The notes: generated by a model from the sequence alone, not told the origin. DNA of 64,000 nucleotides from Methanobacterium formicicum DSM 3637 (GCF_000302455.1 NZ_AMPO01000013.1:18043-82042); one strand, 5' to 3'; positions 10,307 to 19,482 are shown, counted from the first letter of the stretch. Translations and numbers: made by a program.

Positions 10307-11209
10307 ATGATTGAATTGAATAAAGACTTAGAAAGGGAAAATATTGGTAGAAAAGCTTCCATGGTGGCTATATCTGGTAATATTCTTCTGACAATATTCA
10401 ATTTTATTGTAGGTACTTTATCTGGCAGTACTGCGCTGGTTGCCGAGGCAGCCCACACCCTTTCTGATGTGATAACATCTATACTCGCCTTTGTTGGGTT
10501 TAAAATTGGAATGAAACCCGCTGACAGGGATCATCAGTACGGGCATGGTCGGGCCGAACCAATTGCAGGGTTAATAATTGTGGTGTTTCTGGTGGTGGTT
10601 GCCTATGAAATACTTTCTGATGTTTATGTTAAGCTTTTAATGAACGAATCGCTTCAGGCACCGGATTGGACTGCTGCCGGAATGGCAGTGATTGGTATGA
10701 TTGTTAATTACGCCATGACCACCTACCTTATTCGTTCTGGGAAAAAAATTAACAGCCCGGCCCTTATTGCAGACGGACAACATCAGAAAGTGGATATATT
10801 CTCCTGTGGAGCAGTACTAGTAGGTGTAATAGGTGCGCAAATGGGGTTCACCCTGTTAGATCCTATAGTGGCCATGTTCATTGCAATAATGGTTCTTAGA
10901 ACTGCATTTGTCGTTGCACGTGATAATATCAACACTATAATGGGAAAATTACCTTCAGAAGAAATTTTAGAAGAAATACGGGCCGCGGCAATGTCTGTTG
11001 AAGAAGTTAAGGGAGTTCATGATTTGAGGGTAAACAACATGGGCCCTTATGCTTCAGCAGAGTTACATATAGAACTGGATGGAGATTTAAAACTCAGAGA
11101 ATCTCATGAAATTTCCCATAAAGTTGAAAAACAGGTTATAAACAATGTAGGGCCTATAAAAATGGCTATTGTTCATACCTGTCCATTTGAAGATGGTTGC
11201 GAAGAATAA
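10307..11209 (+). CDS. Cation diffusion facilitator (CDF) family metal transporter
   Basis: CDF proteins exchange divalent metals (zinc, iron, manganese, cobalt or nickel) for protons across the cytoplasmic membrane. The 300-residue protein shows the family features: a first metal-site helix with AEAAHTLSDV, the loop DRDHQYGHGRAEPI, a second site ADGQHQKVD, six membrane helices (about residues 15-205) and a C-terminal ferredoxin-like cytoplasmic domain (about 210-295) ending HTCPFEDGCEE. The start is uncertain: ATG 10307, TTG 10295 or TTG 10316 are possible, the last with GGATGA at good spacing. It is a single gene. Which metal it exports cannot be read from the sequence. Confidence 0.88.
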   Translation: MIELNKDLERENIGRKASMVAISGNILLTIFNFIVGTLSGSTALVAEAAHTLSDVITSILAFVGFKIGMKPADRDHQYGHGRAEPIAGLIIVVFLVVVAYEILSDVYVKLLMNESLQAPDWTAAGMAVIGMIVNYAMTTYLIRSGKKINSPALIADGQHQKVDIFSCGAVLVGVIGAQMGFTLLDPIVAMFIAIMVLRTAFVVARDNINTIMGKLPSEEILEEIRAAAMSVEEVKGVHDLRVNNMGPYASAELHIELDGDLKLRESHEISHKVEKQVINNVGPIKMAIVHTCPFEDGCEE

Positions 11210-11476
11210 CAGGGATTTAGTTCTAATGCTATGACCACAGAATATATCTGGGTCTGATTGGGGGCAGTTATTAAAATGAAGATCTGTCCATACTCTCTAT
11301 TTTTTTTGAGAACTTCTTTTTAATTGAGAACTTCTAATTTTTCCTAATTAAATGAATTTTTTGTTGAAAAATACGGAAAAATAGAAAATTAAATAAATTG
11401 GTGAACTAATATTATTAATTATATTGGTAATTACCCACACATATAATTTAAAAATGCCAAAGCAGGTGTTTAGAAA

Positions 11477-11803
11477 ATGTTAATTATAACATCCCCTACC
11501 CTTGAAGGGAAAAAAATAAACGAATACTATGGTCTGGTAACTGGAGATGCTCTATTGGGAGCCAATCTGTATAAAGATATGTTCTCAGGAGTGCGAGATG
11601 TGGTAGGGGGAAGAACTTCTAAATATGAAGAGGAGCTTACCACCGCCAGAAACTTAGCTCTTAAAAGTATGAAAGAAAAAGCTGAGGAAAAAGGAGCTAA
11701 TGCAATCATAGGAACTAGGGTGGCCTACCATAACCTGGGAGGCACCATGGGAAACACCATAATGGTCACGGTAGTTGGAACCGCAGTTTCATTCCAGGAA
11801 TGA
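11477..11803 (+). CDS. YbjQ/UPF0145 (DUF74) family heavy-metal-binding-domain protein
   Basis: The 108-residue protein begins MLIITSPTLEGKKINEYYGL and contains GANLYKDMFSGVRDVVGGR and the GANAIIGTRV segment, all standard for the YbjQ family. These small oligomeric proteins have an unclear function; some annotations call the domain heavy-metal-binding. The gene after it encodes a membrane protein with a second copy of the same domain, which suggests the two act together. A TATA-like catataatt lies about 30 bases upstream. Confidence 0.88.
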   Translation: MLIITSPTLEGKKINEYYGLVTGDALLGANLYKDMFSGVRDVVGGRTSKYEEELTTARNLALKSMKEKAEEKGANAIIGTRVAYHNLGGTMGNTIMVTVVGTAVSFQE

Positions 11804-11840
11804 ATTGATCCCAGGAGATACCAAATCTGAGGTGACATGG

Positions 11841-13163
11841 TTGACCAGTACCGAGAATAAAAACATCATTATGGATAATCGGTGGGCAATTATTTCCATA
11901 TATCTGGGATTAGTGGTAGGAGTTATTTCTGCTGTTATCTGTTTGAAATGGCAGTTAATTATTTTTGGATTCAACATAATGTACATAGTATCGCCATTAC
12001 TGGCGGGATTTGTGGAAAACTACGTTGCAACCAGAAAGCATGGTAAAAGTACTGGTGCTATCAGCGCTCTATTGACCTTCATTTTAATCAATATTTATGG
12101 CTGGGTTTTACCGGGCTGGATTTTCCCCAAAGAACCAGTTACTCTTAGTTTAATAACCATAATTGCATTAATTTTGACTATTCAAGCAGCATTCCCCATA
12201 TTCGTCAACCATCTTCTTTTAGTGGTGGTCCCGGGCATAGCTTCCAGGATTATGAGGGTACTGTTGAGGACTCCTTCTGAAATAATCCAGGCAACCGCAG
12301 GAGTTGAAGGGGATAAAACCACCAAACAGCCAGATGAACTTTTTTTAAATGAATTAGACATTCCATTAGTATCAGTTCCCGATGTAAATGGTGGAAAAAT
12401 AAAGGAATATCTGGGCTTGGTTGTTGGAGAGGCCATAGCTGAAGAAAATGAGACTGAGGGGCGGCTTTCAAAGATTGTGAAGATCATCGAACCTGCTCAG
12501 CTGGATAACTTTAATTTAGGGTCCGCTAAAAAGATGGCACTGTCTCGAATGTTAGAAAATGCAGAATCAATGGGAGCTAATGGGGTGGTTGAAGTTTTAA
12601 TCGATTTTGTATCCATGGGTGGGTTACAGGGCAGTGTCACAATTGTAACTGCAACTGCAACTGCAGTTATATTGGAACAAGACAATAAGTTAACTGAAAA
12701 TGCATCTAAGTTAACTGAAGACACCCCTAAGTTAACTGAAGATGTTCCTAAGTTAACTGAAGAATTATCTGAATTATCAGGAAGAACTGCTTCTAAAAAA
12801 TTAAAAAAAAGTTCACATGAGGATAGTAAACACTCAAAAACATTTAAAAATGTGTCTGATGAATTTTTTATACCTTTGGTAACTGAGAAAGATGATGTTC
12901 CTATCATTGAAAAGAGTTCAGAGGGCAATAATGCCAAAATGGATGATGACCTGTCTAATTATTTTTTAAAGATTGATAATGCATCAAAATCAGATAAAAA
13001 TCTATCAAAAGATTTATCCCTTGAAATCAGACAATTTGTCAATGAAGAAATGCACAAATTAACCAAAACATTGGAACTGGCTACTAAAACTTATCTTAAT
13101 GATGAGCTTGAAAGAAGATTCTTAGAGGTATCCAGTGATCTGGATGACCTTAAAAAAAATTGA
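11841..13163 (+). CDS. Membrane protein with an internal YbjQ-like domain and a heptad-repeat tail
   Basis: I chose TTG 11841 because GAGGTGA lies five bases upstream, giving about 440 residues; ATG 11871 is an alternative, and upstream ATGs would overlap the YbjQ gene. Four or five membrane helices (about residues 12-140) come first. A YbjQ-like domain follows (about 170-270; PDVNGGKIKEYLGLVVGEAI, then NAESMGANGVVEV). Next is a four-fold seven-residue repeat KLTE(N/D)xx, and then a charged, probably coiled-coil tail. The membrane part with the same domain as the preceding soluble protein suggests a membrane platform for YbjQ oligomers. The function is unknown. A PRC-barrel gene follows after 21 bases, so an operon is likely. 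Confidence 0.7.
   Translation: MTSTENKNIIMDNRWAIISIYLGLVVGVISAVICLKWQLIIFGFNIMYIVSPLLAGFVENYVATRKHGKSTGAISALLTFILINIYGWVLPGWIFPKEPVTLSLITIIALILTIQAAFPIFVNHLLLVVVPGIASRIMRVLLRTPSEIIQATAGVEGDKTTKQPDELFLNELDIPLVSVPDVNGGKIKEYLGLVVGEAIAEENETEGRLSKIVKIIEPAQLDNFNLGSAKKMALSRMLENAESMGANGVVEVLIDFVSMGGLQGSVTIVTATATAVILEQDNKLTENASKLTEDTPKLTEDVPKLTEELSELSGRTASKKLKKSSHEDSKHSKTFKNVSDEFFIPLVTEKDDVPIIEKSSEGNNAKMDDDLSNYFLKIDNASKSDKNLSKDLSLEIRQFVNEEMHKLTKTLELATKTYLNDELERRFLEVSSDLDDLKKN
12687..12770 (+). repeat. In-gene 21 bp tandem repeat, four copies
   Basis: The unit aagttaactgaagacacccc plus one base repeats at 12687, 12708, 12729 and 12750, encoding KLTEnas, KLTEdtp, KLTEdvp and KLTEels. It keeps frame within the membrane/YbjQ protein and extends its linker in seven-residue steps, so copy number could vary without breaking the gene. 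Confidence 0.9.
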
Positions 13164-13184
13164 ATTGATAAAGAGGTGACTGAT

Positions 13185-13418
13185 ATGAGAATAAAAGAAG
13201 AAATGCTCGGTAAAGAAGTGGTAGACATCAACGCAATGGTAATTGGCAAAGTTACAGATGTGGAAGCGAACTTTGAAAGTAAAACCTTAGAAGCATTCAT
13301 AGTAGGGGGAAATGGAGGTATTTTAGATAGTCTGAGAGGTTCTAAAAATGATGTTATAGTCCCTCTGCACATGGTAGTGGCCATTGGTGATAAAATAATA
13401 GTTAAAAGCGAAAAATAA
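13185..13418 (+). CDS. PRC-barrel domain protein
   Basis: This is a 77-residue single-domain protein: MRIKEEMLGKEVVDINAMVI, then GKVTDVE, then IVPLHMVVAIGDKIIV. The GKEVVD...GKV.D pattern and length fit stand-alone archaeal PRC-barrels, beta-barrel domains shared with the photoreaction centre H subunit and RimM. Some archaeal stand-alone PRC-barrels have been tied to cell division (CdpB type); I cannot say whether this one belongs there. ATG 13185 is chosen because GAGGTGA lies five bases upstream. It probably belongs to the operon with the membrane/YbjQ gene. Confidence 0.85.
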   Translation: MRIKEEMLGKEVVDINAMVIGKVTDVEANFESKTLEAFIVGGNGGILDSLRGSKNDVIVPLHMVVAIGDKIIVKSEK

Positions 13419-13632
13419 TCTGAGGAATAATCTGAGGAATAATCTGATAAATTACAATGAGTTACAGGATTAAATTAGTGGATAAAAAAGGATTGAAACC
13501 CTAAAACTCATAAATATGGGTTTTTAAGTCCATGAAATTATCTTTGTATGTCAGAGGTTGATATTTATTATAGGTTAATATTCATTGAGGATGGGGTCAT
13601 GTTCATGGACCAAATTAAATGGGGGTGAAATC

Positions 13633-13791
13633 ATGGAAACTGTACAAATGAGTGGGGGCGCAATGTTAGTGCTGGGAATCATTATCGCCATCATTATCAT
13701 CTTACTACCAGCGTTCATATACATCTATGCATGGTTAGCAGCGATATTCTTAATCATTGGTGGCCTTGTAACAGTAATGCAAGGAAAATAA
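13633..13791 (+). CDS. Small membrane protein of 52 residues
   Basis: GGGGTGA lies just upstream of ATG 13633, a strong ribosome binding site. The protein METVQMSGGAMLVLGIIIAI continues through two hydrophobic stretches (about residues 9-26 and 28-48) and ends MQGK. It has no charged residue between residues 3 and the terminal Lys, so it is a hairpin membrane protein. I do not recognise the family. It is separated from the PRC-barrel gene by a tandem repeat of aataatctgagg (13416-13449). Confidence 0.7.
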   Translation: METVQMSGGAMLVLGIIIAIIIILLPAFIYIYAWLAAIFLIIGGLVTVMQGK

Positions 13792-14064
13792 TTTCAGTAA
13801 TCTGAGCCATCAAAACTGTATTTTTTTATTTTTCATCCACCAATTCTATTTTTTTCAAATTGAATGAAAATGTGCGATCAATGGGGAATGTTAAAGCACT
13901 GGGAGTTTTATTTGCATTGATATTTCCATTAATTAATTAAAATTAATCGAATGCTAAGGTAAGAATGGAAATAAATAAAATAGGGGAATATATAAAATTA
14001 TATCAGCATTTATTCCGTGCACTCTGTAGAATTTGAGGGAAAAAGAGTACAACTGTCTGTGTAA

Positions 14065-14181
14065 CCTGGATTATAATCGTATTGGGAAATGATTAAAAAT
14101 ATCTGAGTTTATCCTAGATTATTATTGTATTGTGAATGAGTGTAAATATCTTGAGTTTATCCTAGATTATAATTGTATTTG
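14065..14181. repeat. 48 bp tandem repeat upstream of the AI-2E family transporter
   Basis: Copies begin at 14065, 14113 and 14161 (partial), each opening cctRgattat and closing gagtttat. The array lies in the 425-base gap between the small membrane protein and the AI-2E gene, close to where that gene's promoter should be. No gene is otherwise visible in the gap. Confidence 0.85.
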
Positions 14182-14216
14182 GAAAAAGGGGTTGAAGTAT
14201 ATTTTTAGGGCTTTTA

Positions 14217-15257
14217 GTGTCATTAAAGAATCTTAAAAGTAAGAGGAAGATGATAGATGTGAACGATTATAAAATACCCTCATTTATGAGACAAATTAGT
14301 ATCATAGCCATTTTGTTCATTGTGGTCATTGGAATGAAATACAGTTCCGAGATTTTAGGTCCAGTACTCCTTTCAATATTTATCAGCATAATAATTTATC
14401 CTTTCCTGATGTGGCTGAAGAAAAAAGGCCTTTCTTATAATCAGTCAGTTATTTTAACTTTGGCTGCTATTTTTGCCCTGGGAGTGGGGATAATATGGTT
14501 CCTGGCTGTTTCATTGGCACAATTAATAAAAGAACTGCCCGATTTAACCATAAACTCAGGCGGGATTCTGGCACAGTATGGGAATGAAATAATAAAATTC
14601 CTGGCCACCCATATCCCCATATCCGATATTACCGGACTTGTTGGCCTTGGAATTTTCATGCTCTTTGCAGTTATATTCCTGGTCTATGAACTCCCCCAAA
14701 TAAAAGTCAGGTTGGTTAAAGGATTTGGAGAGGATAGCTCTGTTTTAAGTCGGATAATGGATCTGGTAGATGCCAACATCCACTACTTCATAATCAGAGC
14801 TAAAGTGAACTTTTTATATGGGGTGGGTGTTTCAGCAATTCTTTTCGTCTTTGACATTAACTTTGCAGTTTTATGGGGATTATTAACATTTGCACTGGGA
14901 TTTATCCCCTACCTGGGGATAATAATAGCTGCTATCCCTCCAGTGTTAGTTGCCTGGGCCAAATATGGTATTTGGGGAGCTGTAATCATGGGATTATTCT
15001 TCATAATTATTAACACAGTAGCAGAAAGTTACATATTCCCCAGATTAACTGGAAAAGGACTTCAAATGTCTGTTTTTGTGGTATTCGTCTCATTATTTGT
15101 ATGGGGATGGATTATAGGGCCCACTGGCTTCTTAATTGGAGTGCCTTTAACCTTGGTCGTCATAAAATACCTGGAAAACTTCGATGAAACCCGCTGGCTA
15201 GCCTTACTAATGATAAGTGAAGGTGATGAAGAGGAAAAACAAGAAAAAGATAAATAA
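14217..15257 (+). CDS. AI-2E family transporter (PerM/TqsA type)
   Basis: The 346-residue membrane protein has the family's layout of about eight helices. These are a first pair (about residues 28-75), a helix at 83-105, a hydrophobic cluster near 140-160, and four or five C-terminal helices (about 195-325) with the signature PYLGIIIAAIPP and GPTGFLIGVPL. Members export varied small solutes, from AI-2 to sodium or other ions, so the substrate is open. The start is GTG 14217; ATG 14250 is an alternative. The charged C-terminus (EGDEEEKQEKDK) is cytoplasmic. A hairpin terminator follows at 15270-15301. Confidence 0.85.
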   Translation: MSLKNLKSKRKMIDVNDYKIPSFMRQISIIAILFIVVIGMKYSSEILGPVLLSIFISIIIYPFLMWLKKKGLSYNQSVILTLAAIFALGVGIIWFLAVSLAQLIKELPDLTINSGGILAQYGNEIIKFLATHIPISDITGLVGLGIFMLFAVIFLVYELPQIKVRLVKGFGEDSSVLSRIMDLVDANIHYFIIRAKVNFLYGVGVSAILFVFDINFAVLWGLLTFALGFIPYLGIIIAAIPPVLVAWAKYGIWGAVIMGLFFIIINTVAESYIFPRLTGKGLQMSVFVVFVSLFVWGWIIGPTGFLIGVPLTLVVIKYLENFDETRWLALLMISEGDEEEKQEKDK

Positions 15258-15269
15258 AAATGAATTAAT

Positions 15270-15301
15270 GGAGTTCAATGATCCTGTTTCACCTGAACTC
15301 C
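15270..15301 (+). terminator. Hairpin terminator after the AI-2E family gene
   Basis: An eight-base inverted repeat, ggagttca (15270-15277) and tgaactcc (15294-15301), flanks a 16-base loop. It lies 13 bases past the stop codon and is followed by a T-containing tract. It could serve both convergent genes. Confidence 0.55.
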
Positions 15302-15363
15302 TCCCCTATTACTTTTTAGATTTTGTATTCCAGTGTTACTGTTTCTGTCCAATTTGCAAATTT

Positions 15364-15603
15364 CTATCCAAATAACAGGTCATACTCTGATTGGGTTATA
15401 ACACCTTTGTCTATCAGGAGTTTAGCTAATTTTTCTAATTTTTCGGCAGTATCAATGGTTGGGGAACTGTCATCACGCACCCCGGATTCGGCATAGTTCT
15501 GCTCTTCATTATCCTCTTGGTTGGCAGCGGAGTTTACAGCGGTCATTCTTCTCCTGGTTCTTCTTCTAGCCCCTCCACGTCCTAATGGTCCTAAATCAGG
15601 CAT
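15364..15603 (-). CDS. SHOCT-domain small protein
   Basis: The 79-residue protein begins MPDLGPLGRGGARRRTRRRM, has an acidic middle, and ends with a SHOCT domain (about residues 52-79: EKLEKLAKLLIDKGVITQSE, then YDLLFG). SHOCT is a short helical pair found at the termini of many proteins and thought to mediate oligomerisation. ATG 15603 is chosen because GGAGGT sits six bases upstream; a longer in-frame version exists but lacks a ribosome site. It resembles the C-terminus of the protein at 29235. The function is unknown. Confidence 0.8.
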   Translation of the reverse strand: MPDLGPLGRGGARRRTRRRMTAVNSAANQEDNEEQNYAESGVRDDSSPTIDTAEKLEKLAKLLIDKGVITQSEYDLLFG

Positions 15604-15841
15604 GATATAACCTCCATTTTTCCCAGATATATTTATTTTTCCCACAAGAATTTTATGAAATCCACTTTTATTTATGTAATTCACAGTATAATTATCAATT
15701 CACATATCCTCCACATAAATTCCAGTTCATCTATCATCAATCAAATTTCAGTTACCCTGAGTCTGAAAGGTAATTTAATATGGGGATGAGAATAGAATAA
15801 AATTAAAATAATGGAGTTATCAGTAGGGGTGGTGATTTTAG

Positions 15842-17053
15842 TTGGTTGAGCTGTTATTCTTTTTTATAATGATTTTAATTGTGTCTCTGTTATCCTTCAA
15901 AATCGATAAAATGCCAATTAGTTTCCAGATGATATTCATCGTTGCTGGGATGTTCATGGGCTGGCTGGTCACTGGATACGTGGATGTCACAGAACCACCC
16001 TACTCTACCATAATCTTTTTAATAGCAGAAATAGCTCTGGTAATTGTTCTTTTTTCTGATGCATCCCGTGTGGGATTAAAGGCACTTAAAAATAACCTGA
16101 GCACCAGACTGCTCATTGTAAGCTTACCACTTACCATTATTTTTGGAGTTTTAGTAGCCGCGTTACTGTTCCCGAATTTACCATGGTGGTTGGCAGGGAT
16201 TATAGGAGCAGCTCTGGCACCAACCGATGCTGCTTTAGGGCAGATAGTGGTTAAAAATAAGAACATACCCGAAAGAATAAGGAAGACTTTGGAAATTGAA
16301 AGTGGATTAAATGATGGAGGGTCAGTTCCCTTCCTTTTGGTCTTCATAGCTATTGGTTTAGCTTCGGAGGTTTTCAAGCCAATGGGATACTTTATTGAGG
16401 TTGCACTTGAACAGATAGGCTTTGGAATTTTAGTAGGTCTGGGTGTGGGTCTTATTGGCGGTGGATTGGTTTTAAAAGCACGGGATAAAGGATGGATCAC
16501 TCCAGTCTACCAGAGAATAGCATTTTTAGCACTGGCAATTCTCACCTTTATCATAGCTGATGAAATTGGTGGAAGTGGCTTTATTGCTGCTTTTATAGGG
16601 GGTTTAGCCTTAGGATACGTTGTTAAAGATGCTGGAAATATATTAATGGATTTTTCCGAGGCAGAAGGACAATTATTAAACTTGATGGTTTTTTTCCTCC
16701 TGGGAATAGTGGTAGTTCCACTCCTCTTTCACCTGACCTGGCAGATATTGCTCTATGCCATCTTAAGTCTAACCATTATCCGAATGTTACCGGTGGCAAT
16801 ATCCCTGATTGGCACTAAATTAAGATGGAATACAGTACTATTCATGGGATGGTTTGGTCCAAGGGGCCTGGCCTCTGTGGTACTGGCCCTTTTAGCCATA
16901 TCTGAACTGGGATCATTTCCAGGTGAAGATACCTTCATTTCAGTAGTTTTTATCACCGTACTTTTGAGTGTTTTTGCCCATGGCCTCACAGCATCGCCTT
17001 TATCTAACCTTTATGGTCGAGGAATAAGGGAAAGTAATCAGAATCAAAATTAA
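15842..17053 (+). CDS. Cation:proton antiporter (CPA1/NhaP-like)
   Basis: The 403-residue protein has about twelve membrane helices. The helix LAPTDAALGQIVV contains the family's TDxxxG motif, and IESGLNDGGSVPFL contains the conserved ND that carries the transport aspartate in CPA1 antiporters. The C-terminal FGPRGLASVVLAL is also characteristic. The reaction would be exchange of Na+ (or K+) for H+. The start is TTG 15842, supported by GGTGGTGA six or seven bases upstream; there is no in-frame ATG before the first helix. The gene stands alone on the plus strand. Confidence 0.88.
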   Translation: MVELLFFFIMILIVSLLSFKIDKMPISFQMIFIVAGMFMGWLVTGYVDVTEPPYSTIIFLIAEIALVIVLFSDASRVGLKALKNNLSTRLLIVSLPLTIIFGVLVAALLFPNLPWWLAGIIGAALAPTDAALGQIVVKNKNIPERIRKTLEIESGLNDGGSVPFLLVFIAIGLASEVFKPMGYFIEVALEQIGFGILVGLGVGLIGGGLVLKARDKGWITPVYQRIAFLALAILTFIIADEIGGSGFIAAFIGGLALGYVVKDAGNILMDFSEAEGQLLNLMVFFLLGIVVVPLLFHLTWQILLYAILSLTIIRMLPVAISLIGTKLRWNTVLFMGWFGPRGLASVVLALLAISELGSFPGEDTFISVVFITVLLSVFAHGLTASPLSNLYGRGIRESNQNQN

Positions 17054-17111
17054 TACATGAAAACGGGCAGTGTTTATATTACGAGAATTTTACATTTGAT
17101 GAATCTAATAA

Positions 17112-17969
17112 TTAGAAGTTATAGCGTAACAAACGTATCATGTTCCTAAAATTTGGAATTAGGTGCATGATTTTATAAATCAAACGGTATTTTAATGGAA
17201 GTTTATGTATATATTTCGATCCCATAATCGACAAACTGGAGATTCTTTTAAGCTTTGAATCCATTACATCCACTTTTTGAATGTCATCAACAGCCCATTT
17301 ATGTTCTGCCCCGGTTGTCTTTTTAAGACTCTTTTGGCTGGATTCAATGGCAAATGAGTTCATAACATCAAATATAATTTGACCATGGGAGAAATGATCG
17401 GTGAGTCTGTTGAGCAATATTTTCACTTCATCTTCGGTAAGGTATTCCAGCACACCTTCTGCAACTACCATTACCGGTTTATTGTCTGGAATTTCTTCCA
17501 ACCATCTTAATTCAGTTAATGAAGATTCCACCATCTGGTAGTTTTTTTGGTTTAAATAGAACTTTTTTCTTAGGTTTATAACTTCGGGGTAATCCACATC
17601 AAACCAGCTAACATCTGCAGAGGGATTTATTCTGGATACCAGGGTATCTAAGCCACAACCAAGATTAAGCACTACTACATCCGGATGTGTCTTAAGAAAC
17701 TCTTCAAGCCAGGCATCTATCTGTTTGGCTCGGATAACCACAAGATTGGCACTATTTAAATCTTCAGGGGGAATCAGTTTCTCGAAATCATAATCTATTG
17801 CTTTTACCATTTCATCAGCTTTCTGGTCACTGAGAACTGGTTTTTCAGAACGTTTGTCCAGAGCTTTTGCATAAAGAGTGATAAGAAGTGTTTCTTTTTC
17901 CTCTGTCAAGTGAACTCTTTCTGTTTTACTGTATTCTGGACTTTTTGTTTTACTGTATTCAGGTTTCAT
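17112..17969 (-). CDS. SAM-dependent methyltransferase, leucine carboxyl methyltransferase (LCM) family
   Basis: The 285-residue protein shows the LCM/Ppm1-type fold. VVVLNLGCGLDTLVSRI (about 97-113) is the SAM-binding loop, followed by WFDVDYPEVINLRKKF and VVAEGVLEYL (about 169-178). In prokaryotes these enzymes methylate small molecules, often polyketides or isoprenoid intermediates; the substrate here is unknown. The N-terminus carries a short duplication, PEYSKTKSPEYSKTERVHLT, that looks like a recent 21-base tandem copy. It is convergent with the antiporter gene, with about 58 bases between the stop codons. Confidence 0.8.
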   Translation of the reverse strand: MKPEYSKTKSPEYSKTERVHLTEEKETLLITLYAKALDKRSEKPVLSDQKADEMVKAIDYDFEKLIPPEDLNSANLVVIRAKQIDAWLEEFLKTHPDVVVLNLGCGLDTLVSRINPSADVSWFDVDYPEVINLRKKFYLNQKNYQMVESSLTELRWLEEIPDNKPVMVVAEGVLEYLTEDEVKILLNRLTDHFSHGQIIFDVMNSFAIESSQKSLKKTTGAEHKWAVDDIQKVDVMDSKLKRISSLSIMGSKYIHKLPLKYRLIYKIMHLIPNFRNMIRLLRYNF

Positions 17970-18053
17970 ATCAACTATCTCTTTTTCACTTTAATTTGAA
18001 AATTCCCACAATTTAATTTAAAAAAAACCGTTTCAAAACTATTAATGCACCTT

Positions 18054-18551
18054 TTATGTTGATTGTGAATGTAATTTTTTCTTGTGATGGTATTGCCGGT
18101 ATATGATTATACGGCGGCTGATCATGGTTCCAAGGGTAATGGCCAGGAATATTGAGGTTAAAAGATCCAGGCTCAGGACGTGGTTTGCGTTGAGATAGTT
18201 TTTGCCCAAAACCTTGAGGGTAATTACGATCCCCCAGATGATAACCACCAGAATTGAGCCTTTCATCACAATTTTCCCATCTTCTTCCCGGAGCTTTACT
18301 TCCATTAAAGAGCCCAGAAACACTCCCAGTATCAAGCCCACCACCAGGCCAATGATTACCAGAAGTAGTGGAAACCATCCCATACTTGCTTCAGCAAAAA
18401 AGAATGGCAAGGATGCGATAGTCATTATAATTGGCATTATAATGAGCCGAGCCATGGAAACCTTCCTCTCTCTAAGCTGAAGCAGCAGGATTAGAAAGAT
18501 TACAAATAGAAAAGCATCACTGTTAAGGAATACATCTCCGCTTACTTGCAT
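18054..18551 (-). CDS. Four- or five-helix membrane protein, possibly CcdC/DUF1453-like
   Basis: The 165-residue protein has hydrophobic stretches at about residues 12-27, 36-53, 59-80, 95-112 and 125-143. A positively charged loop (LREEDGKIVMKG) and a basic C-terminus (RRIIIYRQYHHKKKL) suggest a cytoplasmic tail. The arrangement RLIIMPIIMT after an initial helix recalls the CcdC/DUF1453 family of uncharacterised membrane proteins, but I hold this only loosely. It sits between the methyltransferase and the DUF5518-like gene, all on the minus strand. Confidence 0.6.
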   Translation of the reverse strand: MQVSGDVFLNSDAFLFVIFLILLLQLRERKVSMARLIIMPIIMTIASLPFFFAEASMGWFPLLLVIIGLVVGLILGVFLGSLMEVKLREEDGKIVMKGSILVVIIWGIVITLKVLGKNYLNANHVLSLDLLTSIFLAITLGTMISRRIIIYRQYHHKKKLHSQST

Positions 18552-18603
18552 ATTATCCTCTCAATTGTAGTTTAAAAAAAATATCATGGTAATTTAAGTT
18601 TGT

Positions 18604-18790
18604 AAAAATCATTATTTACTTCATTTTAACTTTCATTCCAAAAATCACTTTAATCTTTATTTAACTTTTATTCGAAAAAAGCACTATTTAATCTCCATTT
18701 TAGCCTTTATTCCAAAAATCACTTTTTAATCTCCATTTTAGCCTTTATTCCAAAAATCACTTTTTAATATTCATCTTAACCTTCATTCCA
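18604..18790 (-). repeat. 38 bp tandem repeat derived from the 3' end of a gene
   Basis: Read on the minus strand, the last ~30 bases of the DUF5518-like gene plus its stop (GGAATGAAGGTTAAGATG... to TGATTTTT) are followed by four further copies of the same unit, e.g. GGAATAAAGGCTAAAATGG and then AGATTAAAAAGTGATTTTT. The copies decay with distance. The unit includes the stop codon, so each copy would also end a protein with (M)KI/NIKK-stop. The period is 38 bases. Confidence 0.85.
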
Positions 18791-19176
18791 ATTAATCCAC
18801 CTATGGCCCCCAGAATCACGCTTATTATTATTATAGATAGCTGGCAGATAATGTACGCTGCCACTACAGTATTAGCCCCGGGCATTATTCCAATTTGGAG
18901 AGATATTAAATTTATAATGGTGCTAATGGCTTCAAAGCCCATAATCAATATTAGTGTGATTAGAAGGCCACCTATAATTCCTGAAATTATTCCAACAACC
19001 GTTCCATCCTTTAAATCCATTTTATCGTAATTTTCATATCCTCGACTAAAGTAGGAGGCTAAAAATCCCCCAATTAATGGACCTAAAAAGGAAATAGGAA
19101 AGAAGATTAAAATTAAGATAATGGTTAATACTGAGTTAATGAGTTCACTTAATCCTATAATTTTCCAATCAGCCAT
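18757..19176 (-). CDS. DUF5518-like membrane protein
   Basis: The 139-residue membrane protein has four hydrophobic segments (about residues 10-45, 60-82, 85-100 and 105-130) rich in Gly and Ile. The early segment FPISFLGPLIGGFLASYFS, with a cytoplasmic acidic loop YENYDKMDLKDG and then GTVVGIISGIIGGLL, matches the glycine-rich layout of DUF5518 proteins, which are abundant in Methanobacteriales and uncharacterised. The C-terminus GMKVKMNIKK is the part that has been tandemly copied downstream. Confidence 0.7.
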   Translation of the reverse strand: MADWKIIGLSELINSVLTIILILIFFPISFLGPLIGGFLASYFSRGYENYDKMDLKDGTVVGIISGIIGGLLITLILIMGFEAISTIINLISLQIGIMPGANTVVAAYIICQLSIIIISVILGAIGGLIGMKVKMNIKK

Positions 19177-19482
19177 TTTAACTCCTGTAATTTGAGAACA
19201 ATTTATTATTAGTGTCGTTACTAAATGATTTAAACATCTTCATTTAAATCTTCATTTAGCATCATTCATTCTACTAATTATTCTCAGAATATTATATTAA
19301 GTATATTTTTGTTTTTGTCCAACCGTTCTAACTTGTGAAATCTTTTCAGTTCGATTAGTCCGGGCCATAGAATATTTTTTTATAAAAAGAATGATATAAT
19401 ATACATTCAGAATTATTAAAGGAATTATTAAAGGGCATACCTTGGAGTCAGGGTATCCATTGGAGTATTCAGGGGGTTTAAA

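Noticed and set aside
16000..16989. Long minus-strand frames opposite the antiporter
   Set aside because: Composition is basic and proline-rich, typical of antisense shadows of membrane genes.
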